64,000 nucleotides of DNA, taken from Nephrocerus scutellatus (taxonomy: Eukaryota; Arthropoda; Insecta; Diptera; Pipunculidae). Shown here piece after piece: positions 9,822 to 20,929 of this stretch. The notes beneath the pieces were generated by a model. The model did not search any database and had not been told where the DNA came from. It saw nothing but the letters and a program-made list of their open reading frames with translations. Numbering within the stretch: the stretch's first letter is position 1; each line of letters begins with the position of its first letter. A program made the translations under genes and the position numbers. The stretch spans positions 72,373,536 through 72,437,535 of the forward strand of contig OX352764.1 of assembly GCA_947095585.1 (NCBI GenBank). Reading direction: 5' to 3'.

Positions 9822-10233
9822 CTGTGTCTTGAGACCAGTCAAATCGACCTGTACCCAAGGGGTTCTACACGTCCTACACGTGCTGCGGATACTTCGCGGA
9901 TACGTCCCTAAACGCATTATATCCGACCGAGGCACTTCCTTCACGTCGAGCGCATTCGAAGCTTACTGTTCAGAAAATAACATTCTAAACACGATGTCGA
10001 ATGCCATAACCAGACGTTGCCCACAAGAGCTTCTGTTCAATTTCGTTCCCCGGGACATCTTAGGACACAAGCTCCTGCTAGCCCTTCAATCATCGGATGA
10101 AGAACCACTGGAGGACATGGAAGAAGTGCGACTTGAGGCGCTGAGGCGGATCGAAGAGAACCAGTCCCAACAAACCGTCAGAAAAATTCTTAAAAAAACT
10201 CACGTTTCGCGAAAAAAAAATTACTTGCGATAA
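9822..10233 (+). pseudogene. Gypsy integrase, second half
   Basis: The frame continues from 8347 with RPVKST and then YVPKRIISDRGTSFTSSAFEAYCSENNI, which holds the second catalytic Asp (SDRG). The block containing the catalytic Glu (usually QANGQVER) is absent. The sequence jumps to a degenerate C-terminal region, LLFNFVPRDILGHKLLLAL ... EEVRLEALRRIEENQ. A deletion of roughly 60-100 codons is inferred from the family's normal spacing. Confidence 0.7.
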
Positions 10234-10267
10234 TTGTTTGAAGGTTGAAAACATAGACTATTTAGTT

Positions 10268-10395
10268 TTCGAGAAAATGTTTTTCTAGCAAATGTTTTTC
10301 GAGCAAATTTCGTTTTATACATTTGCGAGCAAATGTTCTTCGAGAAAATGTTTTTCAAGAAAATGTTTTTCGAGCAAATGTTTTTCGAGTAAGTG
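10268..10395. repeat. Short tandem repeat, ~16-19 bp unit
   Basis: About seven degenerate units built on CGAGCAAATGTTTTT or CGAGAAAATGTTTTT lie just after the end of pol. No coding role is apparent; it is probably in the 3' untranslated part of the gypsy element. Confidence 0.6.
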
Positions 10396-10639
10396 TATGG
10401 ATACCGGAAAAAACAAATGCTCACGCACCAACAACAAAACTAGAGGTTCGCCGACGCACGAGCACCCACATGATATAAAACAAGGAAAAAAACAAATCCA
10501 CACGCAACAACAACAATACAGGAGTAGAAAAAAATCACATGCAAAGACAACACAACAAAAAACCGTATAACAATAACGGACACAACGGGATTCTGGACAA
10601 ATCGTGGGAACGAAGCAAACTTAGGATTCTCACGGTTCA

Positions 10640-10672
10640 TATATCATATAAAAGGAAACCATGCAAGCAGTC
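10640..10672 (+). promoter_or_regulatory. Core promoter-like TATA box
   Basis: ATATAAAAGG (about 10645-10656) is followed after ~20 bp by an arthropod initiator-like CAGTC at ~10667. It precedes the 61-bp repeat array, which would then form the start of the transcript. The assignment rests on motif alone. Confidence 0.3.
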
Positions 10673-10704
10673 TCTTCCTTCTGGACTACAGACCGACAAA
10701 GACT

Positions 10705-11085
10705 AATTCTCTGAACGTGATCTGCGAAGTATCCTTTTCACTGGTTCAGACACCTGGGCACACAGACTCTTCTGAACGTGATCTGCGAAGTATCCTTTTC
10801 ACTTGTCAGAACACTTGTACACACAGACTCTTCTGAACGTGATCCGCGAAGCATCCTTTTCACTTGTCAGACACTTGGACACACAAACTCTTCTGAACGT
10901 GATCTGCGAAGTATCCCTTTCACTGGTTCAGGCACTTGGACACACAGACTCCTCTGAACGTGATCTGCGAAGTATCCTTTTCACTGGTTGTTCAGACACT
11001 TGGACACACAGACTCCTCTGAACGTGATCTGCGAAGTATCCTTTTCACTTGTCAGAACACTTGGACACCTAGACTCCTTGGAACA
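10705..11085. repeat. Minisatellite, 60-65 bp unit x ~6.5
   Basis: The anchor CTGAACGTGATCTGCGAAG starts at 10711, 10772, 10833, 10893, 10953 and 11018, with a degenerate last unit near 11079. Each unit also holds ACTTGGACACACAGACTC. Unit lengths of 61, 61, 60, 60 and 65 shift the reading frame, so the apparent repetitive peptide frames are by-products. Confidence 0.85.
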
Positions 11086-12765
11086 GAATATAGCGAAATA
11101 CCTTTTTACAACACCAAGAATACACAATTTACCCAATCAGACCTAAGTCATAGTGAACATAGTTTCACCATAAACATCTAATTTTTAAGGAAAAGAATAA
11201 AGAGTTAATAAGCCCCTGAAACAAATAAATTTTATTGTAACGCCCTTTTTACCTAAGAACCCTGGTCACGCTGAGGATACCCCGGCTGGGAAAAACCTCG
11301 TTACAAAGACGACCTCGGGACGAGTTCTGGTCAGGATGGGCGACTGTAGAATACGTAGTTAGCACCGCGGTAGAAAGTAGAATACGTAGTTGGTACCGCG
11401 AGAATGTTCGAAGAGTTACAGCTGTAGAGCTTCCAATACCGGTAACGATATTACCGGTGTTACCGGTAATGGCAGTGAAATCTCATTTCGGTATTACCGG
11501 TATTAAACTAAAGTTCTATCGGTATTACCGAAAATAACAAAAAAAAGTTTCAACAGAATATTTCTCGTTCAACGTGTGCGGTCTGCTACTGTCTCTGACT
11601 ATTATATTCTTCCTAGCTGACCCGACAGACGTTGTCCTGTCCCACTTTCAATAAATTTGTTTGTAATCGTTTTGTGAACTTGTGAAAAGCTATTTGTTTT
11701 GCGATATCGAGTCACAGTATTAGTCACATCATTGTGTTACATTTTTTAATTTTGGGTCTTTTAGGGTCTTTTGGGGTTCTTTTGGGGGTCTAACCCAAAC
11801 AATTGGAATCTATTGGAACAGAAATGAAATAACGACTTTTGCTGGACAGATCGCGAATCAACACAAATTGAATTTTCTTTTAAGTTATGCTGGAATGCGT
11901 TTTTCCAAAGTTTTCATTTCACCGAAAACATTCAATAGAGTTATTTCCTCAAAATATATCCAATTTATCGTTTTCCAAATTTTCCCGCTGGGAACATAAC
12001 GAACAAAACAATTTTTGCTGTTTATCCGAATTTTTCGACTTTCCTTTGTAATTGTCTTTGTTTCCTAGGACTATAACCAACAAAACAAAAAAAGAATTAC
12101 GCTAATCCATCGTTCGAATCGTGAGTTTTGGTCGCGAGTTCATACATAAATCCTATGGAAAACAGGACTTTCAGTTTCCGAATTTTACAATTTTCCGGGC
12201 ATCTTTTCTATTTTTTTTCGCATAAACCTTATTCGGACTATGGCGAATTTATAAAATAAAAGTTAGCCAAATCGGTCCAGTCGTTCTCAATTTTTTTTTT
12301 CACTTTAAAACCTATTCTCATACCTACCAAATATACATAAAAAATGTCATAACAATCGGTCGATCCGTTTCGGAGCAGTTGAGACCCAAACACCGTGACA
12401 CAAGATTTTTATATATTAGATTTGATTTTGTGCAACCGAATTGAAAAGACATAGACCTATCCAATTCTATCAATCGAATCGTTATTTTATTGCGTACTAG
12501 ATTCAAGAAAAAAAAGTACTTTTGTGTGGTGTCTAAAATATCGAATAATAATATCGAATTATTCTAATTATTTTATAATAAACCATTGAGTTTAACTAGA
12601 AAACGTGTCGTCGTTTACTAACAATTTCAATCGAAATATTCGATAAAAAATATTGATTTTGTGGGGTTAAATTTTCCTGTCTGTTCATTTTACAGAAAAT
12701 TTTTAAAGAATCAAACCAATTGTGTATTTTTGTGGTATAATAAATAAATAAGTGTATATTTTTAG

Positions 12766-13030
12766 ATGAATGAAGACAAGTTTATCGAATCTGATGTAAG
12801 TAAAATTAGCCTAATTAAGATCAAAACATACATGATTTCAAATTTTCAATAACAACAGCTAAATATTTTCAGCCATAGCGAATATGAATAGAAAAAAAGA
12901 GTCTCCATGGAAATATTTTAAACGTGATAAAGACAGTTGTATATGTGAAATAGAGAACTGTAGGAGGCAAATAATAACTGCTGGTGGAAGTACAAGTGGG
13001 GCTACATGCTCATCTAAAAATCATGCATAA
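12766..13030 (+). pseudogene. hAT transposase N-terminus with BED zinc finger
   Basis: A short start exon (ATG at 12766) ends at a GTAAGT donor-like site (12796), with a TTTTCAG acceptor-like site ending at 12872. The following frame reads SPWKYFKRDKDSCICEIENC then GGSTSGATCSSKNH, the aromatic, Cys pair and His layout of a BED finger, which binds transposon ends. The phase across the putative intron does not match, and the protein stops at 13028, just before the MS2 insertion. Confidence 0.65.
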
Positions 13031-13046
13031 AATAATTTTTGTTAAT

Positions 13047-13612
13047 AAAACAACCCATAAAAATTAAAATTTTTCGTGTAAATTTCGTGTAAATGTAATT
13101 GGGAATAATTTTTAAAAATTTTTGTTAGAGAGCCCCCCGACCATTTACTACCAAATTTTTACAAAAAGTGTTGTCCATCGGAGATACATACGGAGATTGA
13201 TATAAAATTTGAAGAAAATCAGGTAATTTTTTTATAAAATTTGTATGGGTACCCCCCACCACCGAACCCGATAACTTCCAAATTTTTACAGAAAGTGTTG
13301 GTCATCGGAGATACACATGCGTATAAAATTTGAAGAAAATCGGGTAATCGGCCCCCTTGACCATTTTTGCAGAATGTATTGTCCATCGAAGATACACATG
13401 CGTATAAAATTTGAAGAAAATCAGGAAAATTTTTAAAAATTTGTATGGGACCGACCCTGCGCCTCGAGAAAGTATTGTCATGGGAAATACACATGTGTGC
13501 AAAATTTTAATGAAAATCGGACTTTAGGAAGTGTGTTAAAACATGATCACAAGATTCTGCCCACCAGCCAGCCACCCACGGGCACGCGAAGTTAATATAG
13601 AGAACTTAAAAA
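13047..13612 (+). repeat. MS2 minisatellite-bearing element inside hAT transposase
   Basis: About four ~110-bp units with the core CATCGGAGATACACATG (near 13178, 13304, 13386 and 13470) lie between a left end CAACCCATAAAAATT and a right end GAAGTTAATATAGAGAACTT that is shared with copy 1. hAT transposase similarity stops on one side and resumes on the other, so this is an insertion. No clear target duplication is visible. Confidence 0.65.
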
Positions 13613-13679
13613 GGGACATCGACAACTGGTAGAAGGAAGCACTGTTAAAAAAAACCAGATATAGCAGTTCGGAGAAAAA

Positions 13680-14021
13680 TAACTACCTATTTTTTATTAT
13701 TAGTCCAGTAGATGAATCTATACAGCCAGGGATGGCCTCCCTTTTGTTAAAATATGTACGTCATATGATATTCGTAGTCTGCTTCAATCTAGATGTTATA
13801 CAAACATTCCAGTCTCTTTGCCGGTTATTCATCAGCTATGTCTAGCTCATGGAATGCAATTGGCAGTATTGAAAATTCTTTATCGAAAAGAAACGATACT
13901 ATATACCGATCAGTCTGATGAAGAGAATGTATTAAGTGACGATGAACTAATTGGAAACATTGATGATGATGGTATCGAAATTATTAGTGATGTCCCTTTT
14001 TTAGAATTACAATTTGATTAA
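13680..14021 (+). pseudogene. hAT transposase central fragment
   Basis: The reading resumes after the MS2 insertion. From 13818 the frame gives VIHQLCLAHGMQLAVLKILY, the conserved CxxH..L block in the RNase H-like core of hAT transposases, then an acidic stretch and a stop at 14019. The DDE residues cannot be assigned with confidence because the flanking blocks are degraded. Confidence 0.6.
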
Positions 14022-14144
14022 TCCCAATTTCAATACACTAATCGATAAGATTCGAAAAGTTGTTAAGTTTTACAGAAACACGTTGTAGAAAATTTTTGAA
14101 CAGAAAAATCCTTAATTCTTGATTCGAAAACTAGGTGGAATAGT

Positions 14145-14486
14145 TTGTTGACTATGTTGGAGCGCTTTTATCAACTTAGAAATTGCATTAGAAAAAGTTT
14201 GATTGATTTAAAAGTTGATATATACTTTAAACAGCAGGAATTGGATTTGCTAAATGAAATAATATTTGCTTTGCAGCCAGTTAAGGTTGCCTTAGAAAAC
14301 ATTTGTTGTGCAGATACCAATTTATTCAGTGCAGATGTAACAGTTAAATTTATGCTAGATGAATTATCGGGGCAGAATAGTTCACTTTCAAAAGAACTTA
14401 AAGAAGAACTAAATAAACGAATTAAAGAAAGGCGAACCAGCTATTCTGATGTACTGCAATTTCTTCACGATCCTGAAATAAATTAG
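14145..14486 (+). pseudogene. hAT transposase, C-terminal half, part 1
   Basis: The frame MLTMLERFYQLRNCIRKSL ... LLNEIIFALQPVKVALENIC ... TVKFMLDELSGQ fits the insertion-domain and helical region between the second catalytic residue and the dimerisation domain in hAT transposases (W..L..L.PF...T pattern). It stops at 14484; the remainder is in another frame 20 bp downstream. Confidence 0.65.
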
Positions 14487-14505
14487 AATGATGATGGAAA
14501 TATAA

Positions 14506-15024
14506 ATGACTATAATATTTTCAATAACACATATATTTTCAATAACACATCTATTAATAATAGAAATAGCTGAGCGGCTAAATATTCTTGAATGTGAAGA
14601 AAATGAAAATTGTGATACTAATAATTCTAATGATCATATTGATGATATTGCGGTTTTAGTATCAAATTCAGAAACAGACACCACCTCACTTACAATGAAG
14701 GAACGACTTCATAAGCTTATAAAAGAAAACACAGGGAATGAATTAGAAAATCGTGCTAAAAAACAAGGCGCATATAATGTCCGAGAAATAGCAAAAATAA
14801 TTCTAAAAGAACTTAATTGTTTTAAACAAGAAAAGGTACGTGGAAAATATTTAGATTTAATTTATAAATACTTGTTGACAATTCGACCGACAAGTGTAGA
14901 AGCAGAAAGTGCGTTTTCAGCTGCGGGATTATTGTGTACCAATATAAGATCATCATTGAGTTATGAAAGTTTAAATACGGTATGTTTTTTAAGGACACAT
15001 TTCATTCAGTGCAATAAAACTTAA
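14506..15024 (+). pseudogene. hAT transposase dimerisation domain
   Basis: The last ~60 residues contain YLLTIRPTSVEAESAFSAAG, then IRSSLSYESLNTVCFLRTHF, a textbook hAT C-terminal dimerisation block. The segment before it is acidic and Asn-rich. The first residues (a repeated IFSITH) come from a local TTTTCAATAACACAT duplication, so the true frame probably starts later. It is part of the dead transposase. Confidence 0.8.
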
Positions 15025-15619
15025 TACGATATTTTTTTAATGTGATACAATTGAAACTGACTGAATTCTAATTAACATTTCTCATAAATAATTGCAATTA
15101 TTTTATTTATTTATTATTTATTTGAAATATTTTTATTTGAATGTTAATTGTAATAATTTTTTTATATAATTAATTATCATTAATATTTTTTTAATGGAAT
15201 ACATATAATAATTTATATTTTGAATTTTCTTTTCTTTACAAATTGAATTCAAAAAAAGTCTTCCAAATACTTTTCCAATAAAAATACTAATAATTCCTTT
15301 TTTTCTATAATACCCGGATGACCGGTAATACCGATAATGTGAGAACATAATTTCGGTACTACCGGTAATGCCAAAAACTGTTATTTTGGAAGCCCTAGAC
15401 AGCTACGACTAATAGGAAAGAGAGCGTAATAGATCGTCTAAGGGGACAGTCGTGGCGGAATCGTTCTATATCATTGAATTGTTTGTTAATAAAGAAGCCT
15501 GTTGAATTGAATTATTAATAAATAATCGGCGCATATCGCTGCCATCCTGTTCTTAATTATTTCATTTTCTATTTCTTGTTCTCAGGAGTCGGTTCCGCTG
15601 ATACTTTACACTTGTTACA

Positions 15620-17278
15620 ATTGGTCGGATACGACACAATCTCGTTAATTTAAGGGGATCAATATTTATTTTTTTATTGGATATTATGAGACATATATGT
15701 TGACGGAGTAAATTTTTTTGTATTAATTGATTTAACCTATGATACCTTGGATAATGCCTAGTTGGTTTTTTTGGATACTTTGTTTGAATATCTTACCTTC
15801 ATGGACGAAGTCGTCTATAGGTATACTATTACTGATACCCTGATTGATCTGTATTAGAATAATGACAATTCATTTCATTTAATGAAGGAAAATACATTGT
15901 ATATATCTAATAAGTTTATCAGATTTACTAATGGCCTAATGATTTTTCGTCGATACCTTTGTTTCTTATAAATACAAATCGCTTAAATCCAAAATTATAT
16001 CTCATCTTTACGATTTTGTAACCCAACCTTGCTTTTAATTAGTTTTGTACCTTAAACAGATAACAAGGAAAAAAAAAGAAAATAAAAGAAAACGTTTATT
16101 TTGTTGTTCTAACATATGAAATCCAGTGTTTTATATTGTTTGGTTGAACTTGAGGATGGTTTAATTGACTAAGGTTGACATCGGGGCATTCTTCCCTTTT
16201 CTCTTGTAAGCACAACCTGGGAGCGTTAGTTGACGACGGGTGGGGAGCAAACTTCTTATTTTCTCTTGTTCTTCTCTACAACCGTGCACGTATTTTCTTT
16301 TATCGTGAAGTTGACAGCTGAGGGTGGGGGGGGGGGCAAGAACCCACCCATTTCGGCAAGCTAGGCCTGAGCCTCTGCAAGACGTGCACCCCGCACCCCC
16401 AATTCGCTGCAGAAATCCGGATTCCACGACAACAACTTCGATCCGCAAATGGACACGTACTTCATTACACACCAGAAAATGATTAATTTCCTATGCTGGA
16501 TTAGTAAATGTGGAATCGCTAAATTGAATTAAATATTCTTGCAATATTTTCCAAAGATGTACTACATCTGACTTCTCAAATCTACAACACAGAAAATCAA
16601 CCTTGTACGACTTATAACCTTTTTTGCTCATTAGCATGTCGAGATTTGAAAACAAGTTAGTGTGAAGAGCACAATAACATGTAGTGGTGGCTGGGCGTTT
16701 CTACGGTATCCGTTTTAACGGTATTTTTGCCACTCCCCACAACCCCTCCACCACACGACCCACCAACATTTGTGTGTAGGAGGGGCATCCATGGTCACGG
16801 TGAAATGTCAATGGAGCGGTTTAAGTTGACCGTGTAAGCGAGTTTGTGTGGGTGTGTAATGCACATCTTGCACAAACCCACAAAAAACTTAAATCCAAAC
16901 GCTGCAGACTATAAATTTCGGTCCGGAAAAATACCTTTTTCGATGAATCGAAACTGTCGATTTTTCAAATCTGCACATTTACAAACCTTTGGCTTGACCA
17001 CATTCCCATAAGGTGTATCCAAAAACATTGCAGGATAAGAAACTCAAATTACGTGACGGATTGGGGTTCGTTTTCAAGAGAGGTCGTTATTGATTGGGTA
17101 ACTTAAATTATTATCACACTCGTATTATGAAATTTTGTATGCGTCCGCGGCGTGTGGCGCGTGTCGATGTATGTATAAAAGTTTGTGCCCAAAGAACGAA
17201 TTTTTTTACATTTACCATTCTTATACTTTATTTATTATTTTATCATATATGTTTATATTTATTATATAGGTTTCGAAT
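15620..17278. other. Intergenic, no gene recognised
   Basis: AT-rich to 16150, then mixed composition. A G-run of 11 sits at 16325-16336 inside a G-rich tract (16318-16400). The 103-codon minus-strand frame at 16161-16472 over it shows no domain and is probably chance. The last ~300 bp may be the ruined 5' part of the Merlin element that follows. Confidence 0.4.
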
Positions 17279-17822
17279 AACCAGCATCCTATAGGAGGAG
17301 TGGGAAAAATTGTGGAGATCGATGAGTCGAAGTTCGGGAAGCGGAATTATCATCGTGGGCACCACATCGAAGGCCAGTGGGTCTTCGGTGGCATAGAACG
17401 CCACAAAGGTCTTTGCTTTATGGTGCCCGTTGAAAAACGAGATACAGTGACCCTCCTTCCAATTATAAAGGAACAGATTCTGCCAGGAACAACAACATAT
17501 CTGATTGTTGAAAAGCATACGATTACCTGGCAGATGAAGGATACATGTACCTGAGAATCAACCACTCAAAAACGGTTGTTGACCGGGAAACAGGTGCGTG
17601 TAACAACCGTATTGAGGCGTCTTGGGGTGCAGCCAAAAGGACAATGAGCTCCTCTGGGCGAAGAAAAAAATTTTCCCTGGCTATTTGGCGAAATACATGT
17701 TTTTAAAAATGTGTAGAGTAACCAAAGTGGATCCATTCGTGGAATTCATAAAGGCAGCGGGAAAGTTATACAACCCCTTAGCTCCCAAGCCCAAACCCGC
17801 TGAGCAGCAGGACGGAAATTAG
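17279..17822 (+). pseudogene. Merlin-type (IS1016/ISXO2-like) transposase
   Basis: The frame reads HPIGGVGKIVEIDESKFGKR, then HIEGQWVFGGIERHKG, the DDE core start of IS1595/ISXO2-like transposases, with the first catalytic Asp in EIDES. A frameshift near 17500 moves into the frame carrying the second Asp (ISDC, directly followed by a TGA in place of the usual Trp), then INHSKTVVDRETGACNNRIE with the catalytic Glu, and GRRKKFFPGYLAKYMFLK, ending at 17822. Eukaryotic Merlin elements carry this enzyme. The N-terminal zinc/HTH part and the terminal inverted repeats were not found. Confidence 0.8.
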
Positions 17823-18019
17823 CAACAGAACTCAGAACTCATGCATTATACCTCCTGGGGATAGCATGTAATAAAAAATTCATTTATAAGCTTACCTCAA
17901 GGGTGATGTGGAAAAAGCTTAAAAAATATAAATATATATAAATATAATGTTGTTTTGTTTGTTTTGTTTCTTATAAAAATTACATTTCAATAATATCTAC
18001 TATTAAGTACTTAAGAATA

Positions 18020-18660
18020 AATTAATTGAGTGCACAGTAATCTACATAATTTTTAAACTCGTTTTTTAAAAGGAAGAACTTCAATATAAATATAAATTAA
18101 TTGAGCGCAAATAATCATATAATGTGTCCATAATCTTCGAACACGTTTTTTAAAAGGAAAAACTAGTTACTGAATAAAAACCAACTGAGCAATGGAATCA
18201 CATCATCATATCTTTTTGTATGAAAAAAACTCAATCATATGTAATGAGTACAAATTGATCTACCTTTCGTTAAAATTGGGCAACATCCATAAAAAAAGCA
18301 TGGATGTGTAGACCTAATTATCACCTTTCATTTGATACCAATATTTTCGCCCGCCCACTTTTAAGCACGCCCCGTTTTACACTTTTGTATAAAAGTTTGT
18401 TTTTTACTCTTACTCCGTCGAGGGGGGTTCTATTGGCCCCATTTTTTTATCAAAATTAAATTGAAGGTATTTTTATTACCTTACGTATGATACTAATTAA
18501 CCACCATACCTCCTTCTAAATACTTAGAAAAATGCGTTTTGGAAGCCCCTACCACCTAAAGTGGGCGTCTCCCCCAAACAAGATGGCGATTTTCGCAATC
18601 TGTTGCATTATGGCTTTCAGGGGAGGGGTGTCAAGAAGGCCAAATCGAGTAACACGTGTA
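18020..18660. repeat. Dispersed repeat family B, copy 2
   Basis: It shares an ordered set of motifs with 3775-4880: TTTTTAAAAGGAAAAACT, CTCAATCATATG, TCACCTTTCATTTGATACCAA, CCCGCCCACTTTTAAG and ACTTAGAAAAATGCGTTTT. The first part is a partial tandem duplication (the ATTGAG and TTTTTAAAAGGAA strings occur twice at 18020-18160). Confidence 0.6.
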
Positions 18661-18737
18661 CCGTAGTTTAGCCAAATTATTCATTTGGGACCAATGTCTT
18701 GAACACAGAAATGCCATCTCCCAAAAATTAGATGAAC

Positions 18738-19001
18738 TTTTAGAGTCCCCGCACACTAGAGACTTTTTTATCGGCCGATAGTTTGGTCGTTTTCGGCTGC
18801 CAGTGCGCACACTGTGCCTATTAAACAGTCGGGTTAGTGGTGAGTGGTGAGACAAAGACAAAGTTGAATGGCAATCGTGTCGCACATTCAACTTATTTAT
18901 CGGCCGATACCAAATCGTTGTGTCTGCGCACTTGCATACATGTTCATACTGATTCAAACTATCGGCCGACAGAAAGTCTCTAGTGTGCGGTGACTCTTAA
19001 A
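18738..19001. mobile_element. Palindromic MITE, ~264 bp
   Basis: The first ~47 bp (AGAGTC, CGCACACTAGAGAC, TCGGCCGATAGTTTG) are the inverse of the last ~47 bp with few mismatches. An extra TCGGCCGATA occurs inside. The flanks TTTA and TTAA could be a degenerate TTAA duplication, as in piggyBac-like MITEs, but this is uncertain. It has no coding capacity. Confidence 0.7.
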
Positions 19002-19319
19002 CGTAGTGAAAATAGTACCAATAAATAAAAGTAGGGAAAAAATCGTAAGCGGATATGTTAAAAGACAATGTGAAAATAAAGTTGATACACCGAAACGATA
19101 TTGCGAAAAGCGCAATAGGTGTGGTTACTCTACCAAAGGTAGACAAGCAAAGAAACAGAATCTGCTATAAAAAATTATCCCAACTAAAATATCGACTGGA
19201 ATTACTGCAGTCAAGCATATTAATAAAGGGGGTGTAGCATTAAGTACCGCAAGTTATGGAGGAAGTAAAAAATTAGAAAAGAGGTGAACAATTTTTTTAG
19301 ACGATTCTTACAAAATCTA

Positions 19320-19848
19320 TACCACAAAACCAAGGTTGCCCCAGCTTGTCTTTAAAGAAATATTGCGTGAATATAAGGACCAAGAGCTAAAGGAAGAATT
19401 TATATGCACAAACTATTTCCTAGCCACAGAGAACAATATTACCGTAAAACTAAAAAAGAAGTACACAGTGAATTGAAAAAATGCATGGATGTATTTATTA
19501 GACACATCACCACAAACCTTTAGAAAATTGGTCAATAGGTATGTCACCCTGGACTTTGGCTCTCACTATGTAAAGGAACATTTTAATATCACTAGATGTT
19601 TTAAATGCCAAAAATATGGACATATTAGCTCAAACTGCCTTGAAATTGAAAGATGTGCCAAATGCTCAGAGGATCACGACACGAGAAATTGTGATAAGAC
19701 TAGTGAAACGGATTTTAATTGCACCAATTGTGCTCATGCTAATAAAAATGGATCCAGGTATAGCACATGCCATGCATGCCTGACTTATATTAATCAAGTC
19801 AGGAAACTACAAGAAAAGACACAATACAACTTCGATAATACTCATTAA
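19320..19848 (+). pseudogene. LINE ORF1 (gag-like) with zinc knuckles
   Basis: Residues from ~19560 give CFKCQKYGHISSNC (CX2CX4HX4C), CAKCSEDHDTRNC (CX2CX3HX4C) and a third cysteine set, CTNC...CHAC, the nucleic-acid-binding end of jockey/R1-type ORF1 proteins. An N-terminal part is visible upstream (LPQLVFKEILREYKDQELKE at ~19334) in the frame that is stopped at ~19475. ORF1 ends one base into the next frame, which overlaps the endonuclease ATG at 19848. Confidence 0.75.
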
Positions 19849-20766
19849 TGATCAGTCACTATAGCAACAAAAACCAGCTAAAAATAATATTCCTAAATAT
19901 ACGTAGGTTAAAAAATAAACTTAACCAACTACAAGTAGAAATATCTGCAGCAAAATTTTGCGATATAATCATACTTAATGAGACTAGTCTTAAATCAAGT
20001 GAGAAAAATTTTTTCAATCTTCAAGGATATACAGCTGTATTTAATAACAGAGAGGAAACTGATGGTGGTGGATCTTGTATATACATAAAAGATGAAATAA
20101 AATTCAGAATAACACAAATAACTCCGGAATTCAATATGACGGTTGTGGAATTAACGGAATGTGTACCCAAGATAAAAATATTAACATTTTATAGACCACC
20201 AAACAGCAATCTCAACTATTTTTTTCTCAACTTGATGAAGTATTAAACAACAGTTGCAACATGATGATGGCCGCAGATATAAATATTAACATTATAAAGT
20301 GAATAATACTATCAATAGCTATATGGACATTTTAGGTAGCAGTGCATTTAGTGTAATTAACAATTCTCAACCAACTAGAGTAACAGATCACAGTGCAACT
20401 CTAATAGACCACATTGCCACTGATTTAGAACCAAACAACTCGCACAAATGCTACCTTTTAGACACGCCAATGTCTGCTCATAAAATGTTAGTATGTAAAA
20501 TCCAAATAAAACAGATTAAGATCAATAAAATGGTATTTAAACACTTTTATAGTGTTAATAAAACTATACTCTTAGAAGATATTAGAAACAAAATACTTCA
20601 GCGACCATACTTTGAGGAATTTATAGAAATAATCAAGGAAGCGAAAATCAATGCGACAGAATCCACAAGGATTAGAGTTAGAGGCTACAATTGGATTACT
20701 TTTGGTATGACAGAAGAATTTAAAAAAAGAAATAAAATTTATAAATACTGGAAAAAAATATGCTGA
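19848..20766 (+). pseudogene. LINE ORF2 AP-endonuclease domain
   Basis: The first frame (19848-20246) starts LKIIFLNIRRLKNKLNQLQ, then DIIILNETSL with the catalytic Glu, then GGGSCIYIKDEI, the exonuclease/endonuclease/phosphatase fold that nicks target DNA. It breaks at ~20246. The second frame (20299-20766) carries SATLIDHIATDL and the SAHKMLVCKI block corresponding to the usual SDH terminus (SAH here). The start overlaps the ORF1 stop, the usual layout for this LINE class. Confidence 0.75.
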
Positions 20767-20929
20767 AGTCGAAAAAAATGTTAACAGACCAGCTTAATGA
20801 TTATTTCAACTCTATTGGAAGTATTTTAGTAAGCTCAAATATATCTTATGATGAAAGAATTAAAAATGATCGATGTATAAATTCGATATTCCTCTCGCCA
20901 ACAAATTCTTCAGAACTATAAACGATTAG

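Larger units (their letters stand above)
11425..15397 (+). mobile_element. hAT-superfamily DNA transposon
   Basis: The 3973-bp element has termini TAGAGCTTCCAA (11425-11436) and TTGGAAGCCCTA (15386-15397), a 12-bp inverted repeat with one mismatch. Subterminal sequence is rich in ACCGGTAAT/ATTACCGGT repeats at both ends (11440-11530, 15310-15370). The 8-bp flanks TACAGCTG and GACAGCTA share ACAGCT in register and are read as a mutated target duplication. 8-bp duplications, a BED finger and the C-terminal dimerisation block all identify hAT. The four transposase pieces are listed separately. Confidence 0.85.
11236..15619 (+). mobile_element. LTR-like segment TGTAAC...GTTACA, split by a hAT element
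   Basis: TGTAAC at 11236-11241 and GTTACA at 15614-15619 are perfect terminal inverted repeats of the TG...CA type. Without the inserted hAT element (11425-15397) and one target copy, the segment is ~400 bp, a usual LTR length. It holds AATAAA-type signals (15490-15525). A 32-bp direct repeat (GTAGAATACGTAGTT...ACCGCG) occurs at 11345 and 11377. It lies in the right place and orientation to be the 3' LTR of the gypsy element at 5.7-10.2 kb, but no second LTR or polypurine tract confirms this. Confidence 0.4.

Noticed and set aside
10803..11181. Repetitive peptide frames (HTDSSERDL..., TQTLLNVI...)
   Set aside because: They are read from a 60-65-bp minisatellite whose unit length shifts frame; no stable protein would be encoded.
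16161..16472. 103-codon minus-strand ORF
   Set aside because: It runs over a G-rich tract and has no domain or codon pattern; probably chance.
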